Numbered from the stretch's first letter, positions 1 to 8,680 are shown. The stretch: 32,981 nucleotides of DNA from an uncultured Pirellulaceae bacterium (GCA_937921995.1 CAKZVF010000211.1:1-32981); one strand, 5' to 3'. The notes: generated by a model from the letters alone, not told the origin. Program-made: numbers and translations.

Positions 1-117
1 CCCTTCATCGGAGTTCTATCGTCAAACGGTTCTCAAGCTGAAGCCGATTGTAATTGCGACGGAACAGTGAACTTCTTGGACATCCAAGCATTCATCAATA
101 TCTTGTCGGGCAATTAG
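1..117 (+). CDS. C-terminal end of a dockerin-tailed secreted protein (partial)
   Basis: Frame 1 is open from the first base to a TAG at 115-117. It gives 38 residues whose last part reads ADCNCDGTVNFLDI followed by QAFINILSGN. The D-x-N-x-D-G-x-V-x3-D pattern is one calcium-binding half of a type I dockerin-like repeat. Such tails are common at the C-terminus of large secreted planctomycete proteins, where a two-cysteine form (CNCDG) is frequent. The body of the protein lies to the left of the window, so its main function cannot be told. A strong terminator follows 60 bases downstream, which supports this being the true gene end. Confidence 0.8.
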   Translation, partial: PFIGVLSSNGSQAEADCNCDGTVNFLDIQAFINILSGN

Positions 118-178
118 TCAGATGCCTATATCTAAATAGGCGAAATTCTTCAAAGCGATGTCGTTCGCAAATCCATCA

Positions 179-213
179 CGCAGTGCAGGCTGACAGTCTG
201 CACTGCGTTTTTT
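179..213 (+). terminator. Rho-independent terminator of the dockerin-tailed gene
   Basis: A perfect 10-bp stem (CGCAGTGCAG at 179-188, CTGCACTGCG at 198-207) with a 9-base loop is followed by six T on the plus strand (208-213). The T-run lies only on the plus side, so it serves the gene ending at 117 and not the convergent VWA gene ending at 218. Confidence 0.9.
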
Positions 214-217
214 CGTG

Positions 218-2227
218 TCAAATGAACACTCGCCGGTTATAGATGATCCATTCGGCCATCAACAGTATGAGGCTGCCGATCAATAGCCAAGGCCAAAACT
301 CTTTCCGCTGTGGCACCTGTGACGCGACCCGTTTGAGGTTGGAGTAGCCAAGATTCAGATCCTCACGCACGACAAGGTTACTCTCGTTGGCATCCATCAA
401 ATTCACGGCAATGCGTTGGTCGACTTCGCCGCTTTGCGGATTGGAAACTTCGTACACGCCTGATCGCTGAGTCTTCGAAAACAGAAACGACCGATTCTCC
501 TGTGGCTTCAATTCGGTAGTCGTTCCGTCGGGTCCGCGGACATTGATTTTCTCAAAAGGCACCGATGGTTTGATGGTCAGCAGATCGCACGGCTGAACAC
601 TTGCCCCAGCCGCAAAGGTCGACAAACCGCTTAAGTTCTCGATCACATTCTGCATGAAGATCGGAAAACTGAGCTTCTTGGGCCAATCGGAATTGATGTT
701 CGTTTCCCCATCCTCGTCGGTTTCAACGATCGAAAAACCAATCACAAGATCTAAATAGCTCTCTCTCGGCCCCAACATCGCAATCGAACCCGAAGTCGAT
801 TCGATCAACGACAAACTGCCCTGCGGTCCTTCGATGTCCCGGCTGTTGATGATCGTCAACCCGCCGATCTTGACCGACGCCATTATCGGATGCGAACCGT
901 CGTAATCCAGTACGGGCGTAGGCGAATGGACCGCGCTGCGCTTCCATCGATCACCGGGCGGCACTTCATTCCAAATCAAACAATTGCACTGCGGCATCGT
1001 TTGAGGGACCAGAGAATCGAATATCGCCAAATCGTAATATCCCGCCAACGACCGCGCGAGATACTCTTTATCCTCCAGATAGTCGACACCATGAAATTCG
1101 ACATTGGTTCTCTTTTTAATCGCATCGGTTCCACAGGCGTACCGCAAGTAGTCCATGTTTGCGCTGACGACGATCACGTTCGATTTGCGCGGTGGATTGA
1201 GCACGGCGAACGCTTCATTGTCCAGCATAAAAATATCATCCTGGTCGATCTTCAGCCGCAGCGTCGTCGGTTGATCAACGGCAGCCGCTTCTCCCGAGAG
1301 CTCAAAACTAATTCCCTTCGCGCCGCCTGAAGGAACCAAAATATCGGCTACCGCGTCCTGCAACACGTCCCCAACATAGAACGAAACGCTGACCGTGTGA
1401 TCGACGTCGTCTGAGTTTTGAAGTCGCGCGAACAGTTGTACAGAACCGTCGGTCTCTGACGCTTCGCCAATAGAGAATGCAACGATTCCGACGTTGGTCG
1501 GTGGATCGCCAAACGAACCGACGGCGTGATATTCGGGGGTGAGTGCCCCTTGTGCGAATTGGGGAACTTTGCGTACGCCTCCATCGCTGTAGATGTACAA
1601 CACCGCGTCCAGCGCGTCGGCGACCTGAACATCTAATTCACTTTCTTTATCACTGGACCGTCCCGGATTTGCCAGTCCCGCCGCCGCGGCGAGAGCTTCA
1701 TTGAGATCACTGGTGCGTTGGGTCGATTCGATTTCATCCAACTTCCGTATCAGTTCTGATTTGTTGCTGGTGTAGGATTGCTGCACACTGGCCGAATCGG
1801 AAAAACTGATCAGCATCGCCGACGCCCCCGAAGGCATGCTGCCAATGGCATTTCGAATTTGCTTTTTTGCAGACTGAAGACGTGTTATCCCCTCCGGTGT
1901 GTCGGTCGCGGACATGCTGGCCGAATTATCGACTAAGAAAATAAATCGCTCGCCCACCAATTCCGTCCCGTCACAGCCCGGTCGCAAACACGTCAGCAGC
2001 AACATCAGCGCGAACAACAATTGCAACAGCAGCAGCAGATTCTTCCGCAGCCGCTGCCAAAAACTATTGACGTGCATGTCTTCAATCGCTTTGGACCACA
2101 GGTAGGTGCTGGGCACTTGGACCGGCGTTCGGCGAAGTTTGAGAAAATAGAGCAGGAAAATCAGCGGGGGCACCGCCAACAGCGTCATCCAGCTCCACCA
2201 AGGCAGACTTTGATACAGGAAATTCAT
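218..2227 (-). CDS. BatA-like membrane protein with a von Willebrand factor A domain
   Basis: The 669-residue protein starts with two membrane helices (about 13-30 and 63-82) around a short basic segment, the layout of the BatA/aerotolerance-regulator N-terminal domain. A VWA domain follows with the MIDAS motif D-N-S-A-S at 100-104 (FLVDNSASMS). A long middle part has no motif I recognise. A last helix (about 645-663) ends in YNRRVFI. The start ATG at 2225-2227 overlaps the stop of the DUF58 gene in the form ATGA, so the two are probably translationally coupled. In this family the VWA domain usually works with a MoxR-type AAA ATPase and a DUF58 protein, possibly in metal-dependent assembly or maturation of envelope proteins. 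No MoxR gene is in this window. The family call is firm; the cellular role is inferred. Confidence 0.85.
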   Translation of the reverse strand: MNFLYQSLPWWSWMTLLAVPPLIFLLYFLKLRRTPVQVPSTYLWSKAIEDMHVNSFWQRLRKNLLLLLQLLFALMLLLTCLRPGCDGTELVGERFIFLVDNSASMSATDTPEGITRLQSAKKQIRNAIGSMPSGASAMLISFSDSASVQQSYTSNKSELIRKLDEIESTQRTSDLNEALAAAAGLANPGRSSDKESELDVQVADALDAVLYIYSDGGVRKVPQFAQGALTPEYHAVGSFGDPPTNVGIVAFSIGEASETDGSVQLFARLQNSDDVDHTVSVSFYVGDVLQDAVADILVPSGGAKGISFELSGEAAAVDQPTTLRLKIDQDDIFMLDNEAFAVLNPPRKSNVIVVSANMDYLRYACGTDAIKKRTNVEFHGVDYLEDKEYLARSLAGYYDLAIFDSLVPQTMPQCNCLIWNEVPPGDRWKRSAVHSPTPVLDYDGSHPIMASVKIGGLTIINSRDIEGPQGSLSLIESTSGSIAMLGPRESYLDLVIGFSIVETDEDGETNINSDWPKKLSFPIFMQNVIENLSGLSTFAAGASVQPCDLLTIKPSVPFEKINVRGPDGTTTELKPQENRSFLFSKTQRSGVYEVSNPQSGEVDQRIAVNLMDANESNLVVREDLNLGYSNLKRVASQVPQRKEFWPWLLIGSLILLMAEWIIYNRRVFI

Positions 2228-3150
2228 CGCACCAATCCCCGCTGCCGGAGATAGCGCGACACCAAACGATCCACCGAGCGTTCGGTGCTGGTCATGGTAT
2301 AGACGATGCCGCGTTTGGCGCTAAAGTCCCGCGCCTCTTCGATGAAGCTGGCCAAGGTCGCGCGGTAGCGGTCGATCAAGCGCTGACTGACGCTGATCTC
2401 GGCAACGTCGGCGTCTTCGCAGTCGACCAGTTTCAGATCGCCGGTAATGTCGGGATCAATTTCTTCTTGGGAGAGAACGTGAATCAGATAGACATCCATT
2501 TGCTGAGCGACCAAATATTTCAATGCGTCTTGATATCCGGATTTATCCATCAGGTCCGTGATCAGCAGCAAAATCCCTTTGCCCGAATTCCGTAGGCAAA
2601 ACGAACGAACTGCCTCGGTCAGTGAGACATCCGAACCGGCGGGAAGATCTTCTAAATAGCTCATCATCTGCCACAGGCTTTTGCGGCCACGGAAAACAGG
2701 AGCCGTGTTTTGTTTGTTGCCATCTAAGGGTTCGATTTTGACGCGATCCGATCGGCACAATCCGATGTAGCCCAAGGACGCGGCCAGCTGTTTGGCGTAG
2801 TGAAGCTTGGTGGGTGTTCCGAACTGCATCGATTCACTGACGTCGATCAGCGTATAGAAATGGAGGTCCTCTTCTTCAAGGAACAGCTTAAGAAACAATT
2901 TATCCAGTCGTGCGTACATGTTCCAATCAAGGAAACGCAGATCATCACCGGCGACGTAGTTACGAAAGTCGGCGAACTCAACGCTTTGGCCTTTCCGCCG
3001 ACTGCGGCGTTCGCCCTTCATCCTCCCGCGAAAGATCTTGCGGCTGACCAACTCCATCTGCTCCAGCTTCGCCATCAGGGCAGGGCTGATCAGCGGGCCG
3101 GTAGTTTCGGTTGGTGGCCCGGAGTTAGCCTGAATGTTCATGTTCGCCAC
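2224..3150 (-). CDS. DUF58 domain protein (MoxR-associated, VWA-like)
   Basis: The 308-residue protein has the DUF58 core, with the conserved block around residues 57-87 (VEFADFRNYVAGDDLRFLDW) and a VWA-like metal site D-V-S-E-S at 103-107. It has no signal peptide or membrane helix, so it should be cytoplasmic. It sits directly upstream of the BatA-like VWA gene with a 4-base overlap. The listed start is GTG at 3148-3150. An in-frame ATG at 3139-3141 (residue 4) is just as possible, because neither has a clear Shine-Dalgarno sequence. DUF58 proteins normally occur with a MoxR ATPase. Here the gene upstream on this strand is the YhaN-like ATPase, separated by the SRP RNA gene, so any MoxR partner must lie elsewhere. 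Confidence 0.88.
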   Translation of the reverse strand: MANMNIQANSGPPTETTGPLISPALMAKLEQMELVSRKIFRGRMKGERRSRRKGQSVEFADFRNYVAGDDLRFLDWNMYARLDKLFLKLFLEEEDLHFYTLIDVSESMQFGTPTKLHYAKQLAASLGYIGLCRSDRVKIEPLDGNKQNTAPVFRGRKSLWQMMSYLEDLPAGSDVSLTEAVRSFCLRNSGKGILLLITDLMDKSGYQDALKYLVAQQMDVYLIHVLSQEEIDPDITGDLKLVDCEDADVAEISVSQRLIDRYRATLASFIEEARDFSAKRGIVYTMTSTERSVDRLVSRYLRQRGLVR

Positions 3151-3247
3151 CGCTGGTAAGTTGATTCCGTCGGACCATTATCAGATTCTACACATCACGA
3201 GCACGGCTTTGTGTAGGTACCAACCAATTTAACGTCTAAAAACCCGT

Positions 3248-3276
3248 TTGACGATGTCGCCGCGGTGGAATACATT
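3248..3276 (+). promoter_or_regulatory. Sigma-70-type promoter for the SRP RNA gene
   Basis: TTGACG (3248-3253) and TACATT (3271-3276) are separated by exactly 17 bases, matching five and four of six consensus positions. Transcription would start near 3283, about 30 bases before the 5' base of the closing stem of the SRP RNA, so a short leader would have to be trimmed. It lies between the divergent DUF58 gene and the RNA gene. Confidence 0.55.
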
Positions 3277-3316
3277 AATGCCCATCGAGTTAGCCATTAA
3301 TGGCGATTGAGTTAGC
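3273..3316 (+). repeat. 22-bp tandem duplication between promoter and SRP RNA
   Basis: Two directly adjacent 22-base units (3273-3294 and 3295-3316) begin CATTAATG and end GAGTTAGC, and differ at three positions. The first unit overlaps the -10 element and the second runs three bases into the 5' stem of the SRP RNA. The duplication therefore lengthens the leader by one unit. Confidence 0.8.
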
Positions 3317-3425
3317 CTGCTTGCGGGTGGACTCCGCGAGGAGAAGCTGTGAACCGGGTCAGGCCTGAAATATGGAGCAGCTCTAAGCGGTGTACTTTTG
3401 TGCGGAGTCCTCCCCTGAGCAGGCT
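3314..3425 (+). ncRNA. ffs: Signal recognition particle RNA, small bacterial type (4.5S RNA)
   Basis: This is the RNA scaffold that binds Ffh and its receptor FtsY for co-translational membrane targeting. The conserved core is present: GTGAACCGGGTCAGG (3349-3363), then AGCAGC (3376-3381) and TAAGCGG. The rest folds into the expected long hairpin: AGCCTGCT (3314-3321) pairs with AGCAGGCT (3418-3425), GGG (3325-3327) with CCC, and GGACTCCG (3329-3336) with CGGAGTCC (3403-3410). A T-run at 3427-3431 follows the closing stem and can end transcription. At about 112 bases it fits the Alu-less bacterial form. One oddity is that the segment between CAGG and AGCA has 12 bases (3364-3375) where E. coli has 10, so the apical loop is not an ordinary GNRA-type tetraloop. 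No protein gene overlaps it. Confidence 0.92.
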
Positions 3426-3528
3426 ATTTTTATGCGCCGCCACAACGGGGTACGCCGCATGGGGAGGTCGAGGCTCCGCCCGAGACCTACGGCCTCTGAA
3501 AATCGCATGCCTGGTTCCCGCCCGAAAC
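3426..3528. other. Spacer between SRP RNA and the convergent YhaN-like gene
   Basis: About 100 bases without a gene. It can form weak hairpins, ATGCG/CGCAT (3432-3436 with 3456-3460) and AGGTC/GACCT (3465-3469 with 3484-3488), but neither has a T-run on the minus strand. I therefore do not call a terminator for the YhaN-like gene. Confidence 0.4.
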
Positions 3529-6500
3529 CTACCGTACCACTTGAGCTCCAACCTCTGCCCAAATGGCATCGTTGCCCGATAGATCGATCGGCAACTTCTG
3601 GTTGGGCGTTACGTAGACCAGTTCGTTTCTCAGCCGCTGATGCGAGTGCTGATCATTGACGACCGCCGATAGCTCGAACTCAAGTTCCGCATCATAATTG
3701 TCGGCATCAAGGGCGATCTGTGAGCTCCTTGGGGAGGCGACATATTCAACAGGGATCGCCTCAAACGTTTCGGCTTGCGGTGCAAACTGACGTGTTTCCC
3801 TCGGTCGCGGTTCATCAAATGTATTCACGACTACCGGCTGCCGAACCGCATTTTCAAACACGATCGTTTCATGATCTTCTTCCGCGTGATGGACCGCTGG
3901 ATCACCATACCGCGTCGGTTTGGCTTGGTTTTCGTAAACGTCTTTGTGGTCGGGCAAAATCCGCACATCAGCGCCCAGTTCATGAAACAGATCTCGCATG
4001 TGATCATGGCAAGTGAACATCAAAATCTGGTAACCGTTCTTAGAAAAATCATACAGGACTTCCGCCGCGGCGCGTGTGCGTCGACCATCAAAGTTTACCA
4101 ACACATCGTCCAGCACCATCGGGATTACGGCTCCGCGTCGCGCGTAAGCCCCCACCAACGCCATCCTCAAACTCAGATAAACGGCTTCACGTGTTCCTCG
4201 ACTTAGTTTATCAACTGAAATCGTTTCGCCTTCGTGATTGTCAACCAGGAGATCTTCACCAGTCAGCCGCGTCCAAATCCGCACATAGTGATCTTCGGTC
4301 AGCCGCGTCAGATAGTTCGATGCTTCTTTAAGCGTTTCAGGTTGCCGCTTCGATTCGTAGGTTTCGCGAATCATCTCCAACATCTGCGTACTCACCGCCA
4401 GCTTCTGCCACTCTTTCTTGAGCACGGTGATCTTCGCGTCGATGATGTTCAGTTCCATCCGGGCTTCATCCATTCGGGAATCCTCGCCCAGCGTTTTTAC
4501 CTCCTGCAGAAATTCGCCACGTTGCTGCTGCAAGGCGGCTTGATTGCTTTTTAGTTCTTCCGTTTTGGCCAGAACCGTTTCCCAGCGTTTCTCCAATCCC
4601 GACTGTCCGTAGGCATCCATCAATGCACGGATATCATCCTGTTTGTAATTCGCGCCAAGCCCCGCGTCGATTTGCTGGGAGAGGTTATCGCGTTTCTGCA
4701 TTAACTTGCGGCGATCTTTGTTCTTAATATCAAACTGACGATAAAGCTCCTCAGAATCCGCGCCGACACTGGTCAGCAGACGTTGACGCTTGCCGAGCGC
4801 TTTATCCAGTTCACGTTTGGTCTTCTGCAAACGGCTACGAAGCGTTTTGTATTTACTGGCCAATTCCTTGCGAGCGGTCACCATCGATCGCTGGTCGTTA
4901 ATCGCGCTGTTGATCTGGTTTAAGCGATCGGTCAGGCTGGTGCTTTTGAACTGCACGCCGGTCTCATAGAGCATCGTGTTAATGCGTTGATTGAGGGCCG
5001 TCAGTTCTTTTTGGCGTTGATTCTTCTCCGAGGTCAACTGGTCCAACCGCAATCGGAAGGTGCCAATACGTTCGCTGCGCTGCGTAATTTCTTTCAGCTG
5101 ATGCGGCTCAAGCGCATCCGGCAAACCCGCCGTGCGCAGGGATGCTTTCCACTGCCCGCGGACCGTTTCGATCGTTCTCTGCTGCGTTTGAATATGGCGA
5201 CGGATCTCCTCGGCCATCGCCTTGGATTTTTGGATCCGATTCTCCATCGGCGCTAGATCCTGCAGACGCATCAATCGCCCTTCAGCATCTTTCAAATCCA
5301 TATCCCACTGGCCGATGCCGGAGGCCGGAAGTTGACGTTCGATTTCCTCGCGTTCGTGTTTGGAACGTTTCATTTGCTGACGATTGATCTCCAATTGATG
5401 GCGGAAATCATCAAGTTCATCTTTGGCGATCTTCTCCCAGTGATACTTCAGCCCCATCGAGACAAAAAACGCGATCAAGCCACAGATCATCAGCACCAAA
5501 CCACCCGAGGTCGACGCGTCTGAAAACGCGCCGCCGACATTGAGCATGCCAAATCCCAAAAGAATCATGCCCGCCACAAACGCGAAACCAATGATCGACA
5601 ATTTGTTGACCGGCAGCACCTGTTCGGCGACGATCGAGTCGATGTCGCGCTCGAGCCCCAGCCGCGAACGGTTGAGTTTGTCGATCTTCTCTTCCAGTTC
5701 GATCCGCCGACGCAAACGATCGACTTGCTTGGACGTCTCTTGAAACGATTCGTTGGGATTGATGTCGCCAAAGGAACTGCCGATCCGGTCTTTGACCTGT
5801 TTGGTGTCAAACTCGGTTTTGTCCAATTCCTGTTTTAGTTTCTCCATCCGTTCGAGTTCGGTGGTTAGTTTGCCGCCGGCGTCTTCGAGCTGCCTAAGTC
5901 CGCGATTGCCAAGATCTTTCACGTCCTTGGCGCGTATTTGCAGTTGGCTGCCCAGCCCATCGACTTCGCTGACGATGCCGTTTTCGATTTTGTCGATTTC
6001 TTCTTGAAGTTGATTCACCTGCCGTTCCAGCGACTCCACCCAAGGCGAATGTTCGGAGATCGCTTCGATGCGTGACTTCTGAGCGTACAGCTGCCGATTG
6101 ATGGGCAGCGCCATGGCTTCCTTTTTGATCTTCTTACGTTGGAGTTTGATTTGATCGATGCGTTCTTTCTGCTGAGTGATCCGCACGTTGCAGCGGTCCA
6201 GTTCCTCCACCGACACGTCGCGCGGATTGGGCAGCGTGCCGAAAGCGGCGATCTGCTCTTCAACCAAACGGCGGTTTTGCCAGCGCTCGCTGATCTGGAT
6301 CGCGATCTCCAACAACCGACTTTCGCGTTCGACATCTTCGATTTCAACGTCGATGTCGGCCAACTGATGCGTCACATCGGTAACTTCCGCGGCGATGCGC
6401 GACCAACGCTTGGAACGTTGCTTAAGGTCTTCGATCTCGCGCAACAATTTCGATCGCCGGACGCTCAGCAGCGTCAGCTTTGAATCGTTCTCCGGATCCG

Positions 6501-7044
6501 AAGCCCAAATTTCCTCGCGCCGGCGGCGGAGATCTTTCATCACGTCGATCAACGACACGCGGTCCATGCCGCTGGTCAGTTTATATAGGTGCTCCGCGGC
6601 GTCGGTTGAATTCAGCGCACCCAGTTCCTGGATCTCGCGTAAACCGATCGCAAATACGTTATTGAAAATTGATTCATCGACATCCGACATCAGCGCGTTC
6701 AACTGAGCACGACCATGAACCGAACCATCGTTGCCGTCGATGACCGTCAGATCACCGATGGGATCGGAGTGCCGATTGGGATCGACATAACGCTGAACCT
6801 CATAGGCACCCGTTGGTGTTAACAGATCGACACGTCCGCCAGCCAAACCGCCGTAAACCGGTGGTGTGTATTTGCTCAATCGTTCCGGCGAAAACCCGAA
6901 CATCATCGAACGAATGTACTGCATCATCGTCGTTTTGCCGGCCTCGTTCTGGCCACAGAACAGCGTTAAATGTTCTGAAACACCATCAACTTGCAGGCCC
7001 TTCCAGACGCCAAATCCATCGACGTTTAGATTATCAATTTTCAC
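3529..7044 (-). CDS. YhaN-like membrane-anchored SMC/Rad50-type ATPase
   Basis: The 1171-residue protein has a split ABC/SMC ATPase head. Walker A is GQNEAGKT at 31-38, and the signature LSRGT (947-951), Walker B MVLDD (976-980), D-loop VNFD (983-986) and a His switch region CHDH (1012-1015) lie near the far end. Long coiled coils run in between. At the hinge, where Rad50 has a zinc hook, there are two membrane helices (about 482-503 and 514-533) and no CxxC, as in YhaN-type proteins, so the ATPase should be tethered to the membrane. The head ends near residue 1035 and is followed by about 135 residues of acidic, Pro-rich, probably disordered sequence that adds to the usual length. The start is GTG at 7042-7044 with AGGAG (7053-7057) 8 bases upstream. 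It lies 66 bases behind the YhaO-like gene and is presumably its partner in DNA-end processing or repair. Confidence 0.88.
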   Translation of the reverse strand: MKIDNLNVDGFGVWKGLQVDGVSEHLTLFCGQNEAGKTTMMQYIRSMMFGFSPERLSKYTPPVYGGLAGGRVDLLTPTGAYEVQRYVDPNRHSDPIGDLTVIDGNDGSVHGRAQLNALMSDVDESIFNNVFAIGLREIQELGALNSTDAAEHLYKLTSGMDRVSLIDVMKDLRRRREEIWASDPENDSKLTLLSVRRSKLLREIEDLKQRSKRWSRIAAEVTDVTHQLADIDVEIEDVERESRLLEIAIQISERWQNRRLVEEQIAAFGTLPNPRDVSVEELDRCNVRITQQKERIDQIKLQRKKIKKEAMALPINRQLYAQKSRIEAISEHSPWVESLERQVNQLQEEIDKIENGIVSEVDGLGSQLQIRAKDVKDLGNRGLRQLEDAGGKLTTELERMEKLKQELDKTEFDTKQVKDRIGSSFGDINPNESFQETSKQVDRLRRRIELEEKIDKLNRSRLGLERDIDSIVAEQVLPVNKLSIIGFAFVAGMILLGFGMLNVGGAFSDASTSGGLVLMICGLIAFFVSMGLKYHWEKIAKDELDDFRHQLEINRQQMKRSKHEREEIERQLPASGIGQWDMDLKDAEGRLMRLQDLAPMENRIQKSKAMAEEIRRHIQTQQRTIETVRGQWKASLRTAGLPDALEPHQLKEITQRSERIGTFRLRLDQLTSEKNQRQKELTALNQRINTMLYETGVQFKSTSLTDRLNQINSAINDQRSMVTARKELASKYKTLRSRLQKTKRELDKALGKRQRLLTSVGADSEELYRQFDIKNKDRRKLMQKRDNLSQQIDAGLGANYKQDDIRALMDAYGQSGLEKRWETVLAKTEELKSNQAALQQQRGEFLQEVKTLGEDSRMDEARMELNIIDAKITVLKKEWQKLAVSTQMLEMIRETYESKRQPETLKEASNYLTRLTEDHYVRIWTRLTGEDLLVDNHEGETISVDKLSRGTREAVYLSLRMALVGAYARRGAVIPMVLDDVLVNFDGRRTRAAAEVLYDFSKNGYQILMFTCHDHMRDLFHELGADVRILPDHKDVYENQAKPTRYGDPAVHHAEEDHETIVFENAVRQPVVVNTFDEPRPRETRQFAPQAETFEAIPVEYVASPRSSQIALDADNYDAELEFELSAVVNDQHSHQRLRNELVYVTPNQKLPIDLSGNDAIWAEVGAQVVR

Positions 7045-7110
7045 CGGATGCTCTCCTGAGTTTTGGTTGGACGGGCTTCCAGCCCATCAGTTGTGTTTTT
7101 ATCGGGTCGG

Positions 7111-8376
7111 TTACTCGACTTCGATGCCAAGGTCGATTTCGTTGGAGGCCAACTCGGCAACTTCTTTATGAGCCGCCAAGTATTCGATGCCTACCATGCC
7201 GACCTTTCGCAGGATCGCGTCGCGACTTTCGCGGCTGACGTAACCCACGTTGGCCATCCCATCGCCTTTGACCGTCTGCGGCATATACTGGTGCACGTTC
7301 AATTTCAGCGAATCATCGCTTTGGTAACGCGCGACGGCGCGCATGTATTCGCCAAGGATCGTGTCTTCTTCGTACCAATTCGATGGTAGGCTCTTGGGCG
7401 CTTCGACTTTCACGTCCGTCGACCAAACGCCTTCTTCGCCCCGACCAAATTCGTCACGCAGCCACTCCAACAGTTCGGCCGCCCATTCGATTTTGCGAAT
7501 ACGCGGGTTGAATTCGCCCTCGGTGGCCAGATACCAACGGGTCAGCACAAGCTGTTCGGGGCAATCGCTGATCAGTTTCATTCCGCGTTCGGTTAGTGTC
7601 TCTTTAAGCGCCTTGATCGAAACGTTTTCGCTGATGGAGATCTTCTGCGGAATGAACCGCACCGAATCGGTCTCGACGGTCTGCACCCTCAGTTTCCCCT
7701 TGCCGTCGATGCGGCACAGCTTAAACCCATGAGCGCCCGCTTCTTGCGGTCGGCGGCCTTGCGGTGTTCCGGGATAGACGCCGATGGTGTCCGTTTTCTC
7801 AAACGTCGTTGCTTTGTGCACGCCGCCGAGTGCCCAGTAGTGAATGTTGGGACCGGTGAGGTTGCCGGCTTCGAATTGTCCGTAGGTCATCGCGATGTTG
7901 AAAGTCTCACTTTCACTGCCATCGAAATCCGCCAAGGAAAGACGCTTGCTGTCATACCCACTAGCAAAGATCGCACAGATGCGTTTGCCATCGCGCCTGT
8001 GTTCGATTTCGTCGATGATCGAAGAGGAGAATGTAATCACGTTATCGGGCAGCGCCACCGAACTGGGCCAGCGATCGGGGAAATCGAATTCGCCGCCGCA
8101 CCAATAGATGTGGATGTTCTTCTCTGCCAAACGCTGGAACTCGGACAGCAAAAACGCGTAAGCGCGAGCACTTCCGGATTCGATGTCAAACAGGTCACCG
8201 GTCAACAAGACGAAGTCGACGCGTTCGGCGATGGCCAAGTCGAACACTTTGCCGGCGGCATCATACGGTGCATTGGCCAGTCGAGTGCGCAGATGTGCCG
8301 GCAGTTCGGTCAGACCGCGGATCGGTTGGTCTAAGTGAAAGTCTGCGGCGTGAATGAATTTGATAGCGTCTGCCAT
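7111..8376 (-). CDS. YhaO-like metallophosphoesterase-fold protein (Mre11/SbcD family), active site degenerate
   Basis: The 421-residue protein begins with the calcineurin-like phosphoesterase fold of SbcD/Mre11/YhaO. Motif I is intact (HAADFHLD, D12 and H14), and so is motif II (GDLFD, D61). Motif III, normally GNHD or GNHE, reads GGEFD (94-98). Motif IV, normally containing a His, reads MTYGQ (Y165). Motif V, normally GHxH, reads GGVH (184-187), so only its second His remains. Several metal ligands and the catalytic His are thus missing, and nuclease activity is doubtful. The C-terminal part (about 220-421) should be the capping and partner-binding region. ATG at 8376 has a perfect AAGGAGG (8384-8390) 7 bases upstream. 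The gene heads an operon with the YhaN-like ATPase. Family membership is clear; loss of catalysis is inferred from the motifs. Confidence 0.85.
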   Translation of the reverse strand: MADAIKFIHAADFHLDQPIRGLTELPAHLRTRLANAPYDAAGKVFDLAIAERVDFVLLTGDLFDIESGSARAYAFLLSEFQRLAEKNIHIYWCGGEFDFPDRWPSSVALPDNVITFSSSIIDEIEHRRDGKRICAIFASGYDSKRLSLADFDGSESETFNIAMTYGQFEAGNLTGPNIHYWALGGVHKATTFEKTDTIGVYPGTPQGRRPQEAGAHGFKLCRIDGKGKLRVQTVETDSVRFIPQKISISENVSIKALKETLTERGMKLISDCPEQLVLTRWYLATEGEFNPRIRKIEWAAELLEWLRDEFGRGEEGVWSTDVKVEAPKSLPSNWYEEDTILGEYMRAVARYQSDDSLKLNVHQYMPQTVKGDGMANVGYVSRESRDAILRKVGMVGIEYLAAHKEVAELASNEIDLGIEVE

Positions 8377-8680
8377 CGGAAGCCCTCCTTGTGCCTCGTC
8401 AGCGAATTCGGATTTGCCGCGTTTGAATTTTCCGCGCCCAATCTTCCAAATAGAAATCTTCTTCTATTTAAAATCTCGTTCTGTCTATCTATATAGGCAG
8501 CGGCAACTCAACGCTGGCAAAATATTATCCTCAAACATTAAAGATTGCCTAAAGTCTATCCTGTTCCCAACTCGCCTCCTATATCAATCAATGTGAGGCA
8601 AGGCAACTCTGCGGCGGTGCTAGCGGTGTCGGTTGTTCAGCGATCCATTGAACCGCATTGGGCTGAGGCATGGGTGCTGC

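Noticed and set aside
3312-3569. Minus-strand open frame across the SRP RNA
   Set aside because: It covers the RNA gene and the end of the YhaN-like gene, has no recognised domain, and its apparent protein follows from the RNA's GC-rich stems.
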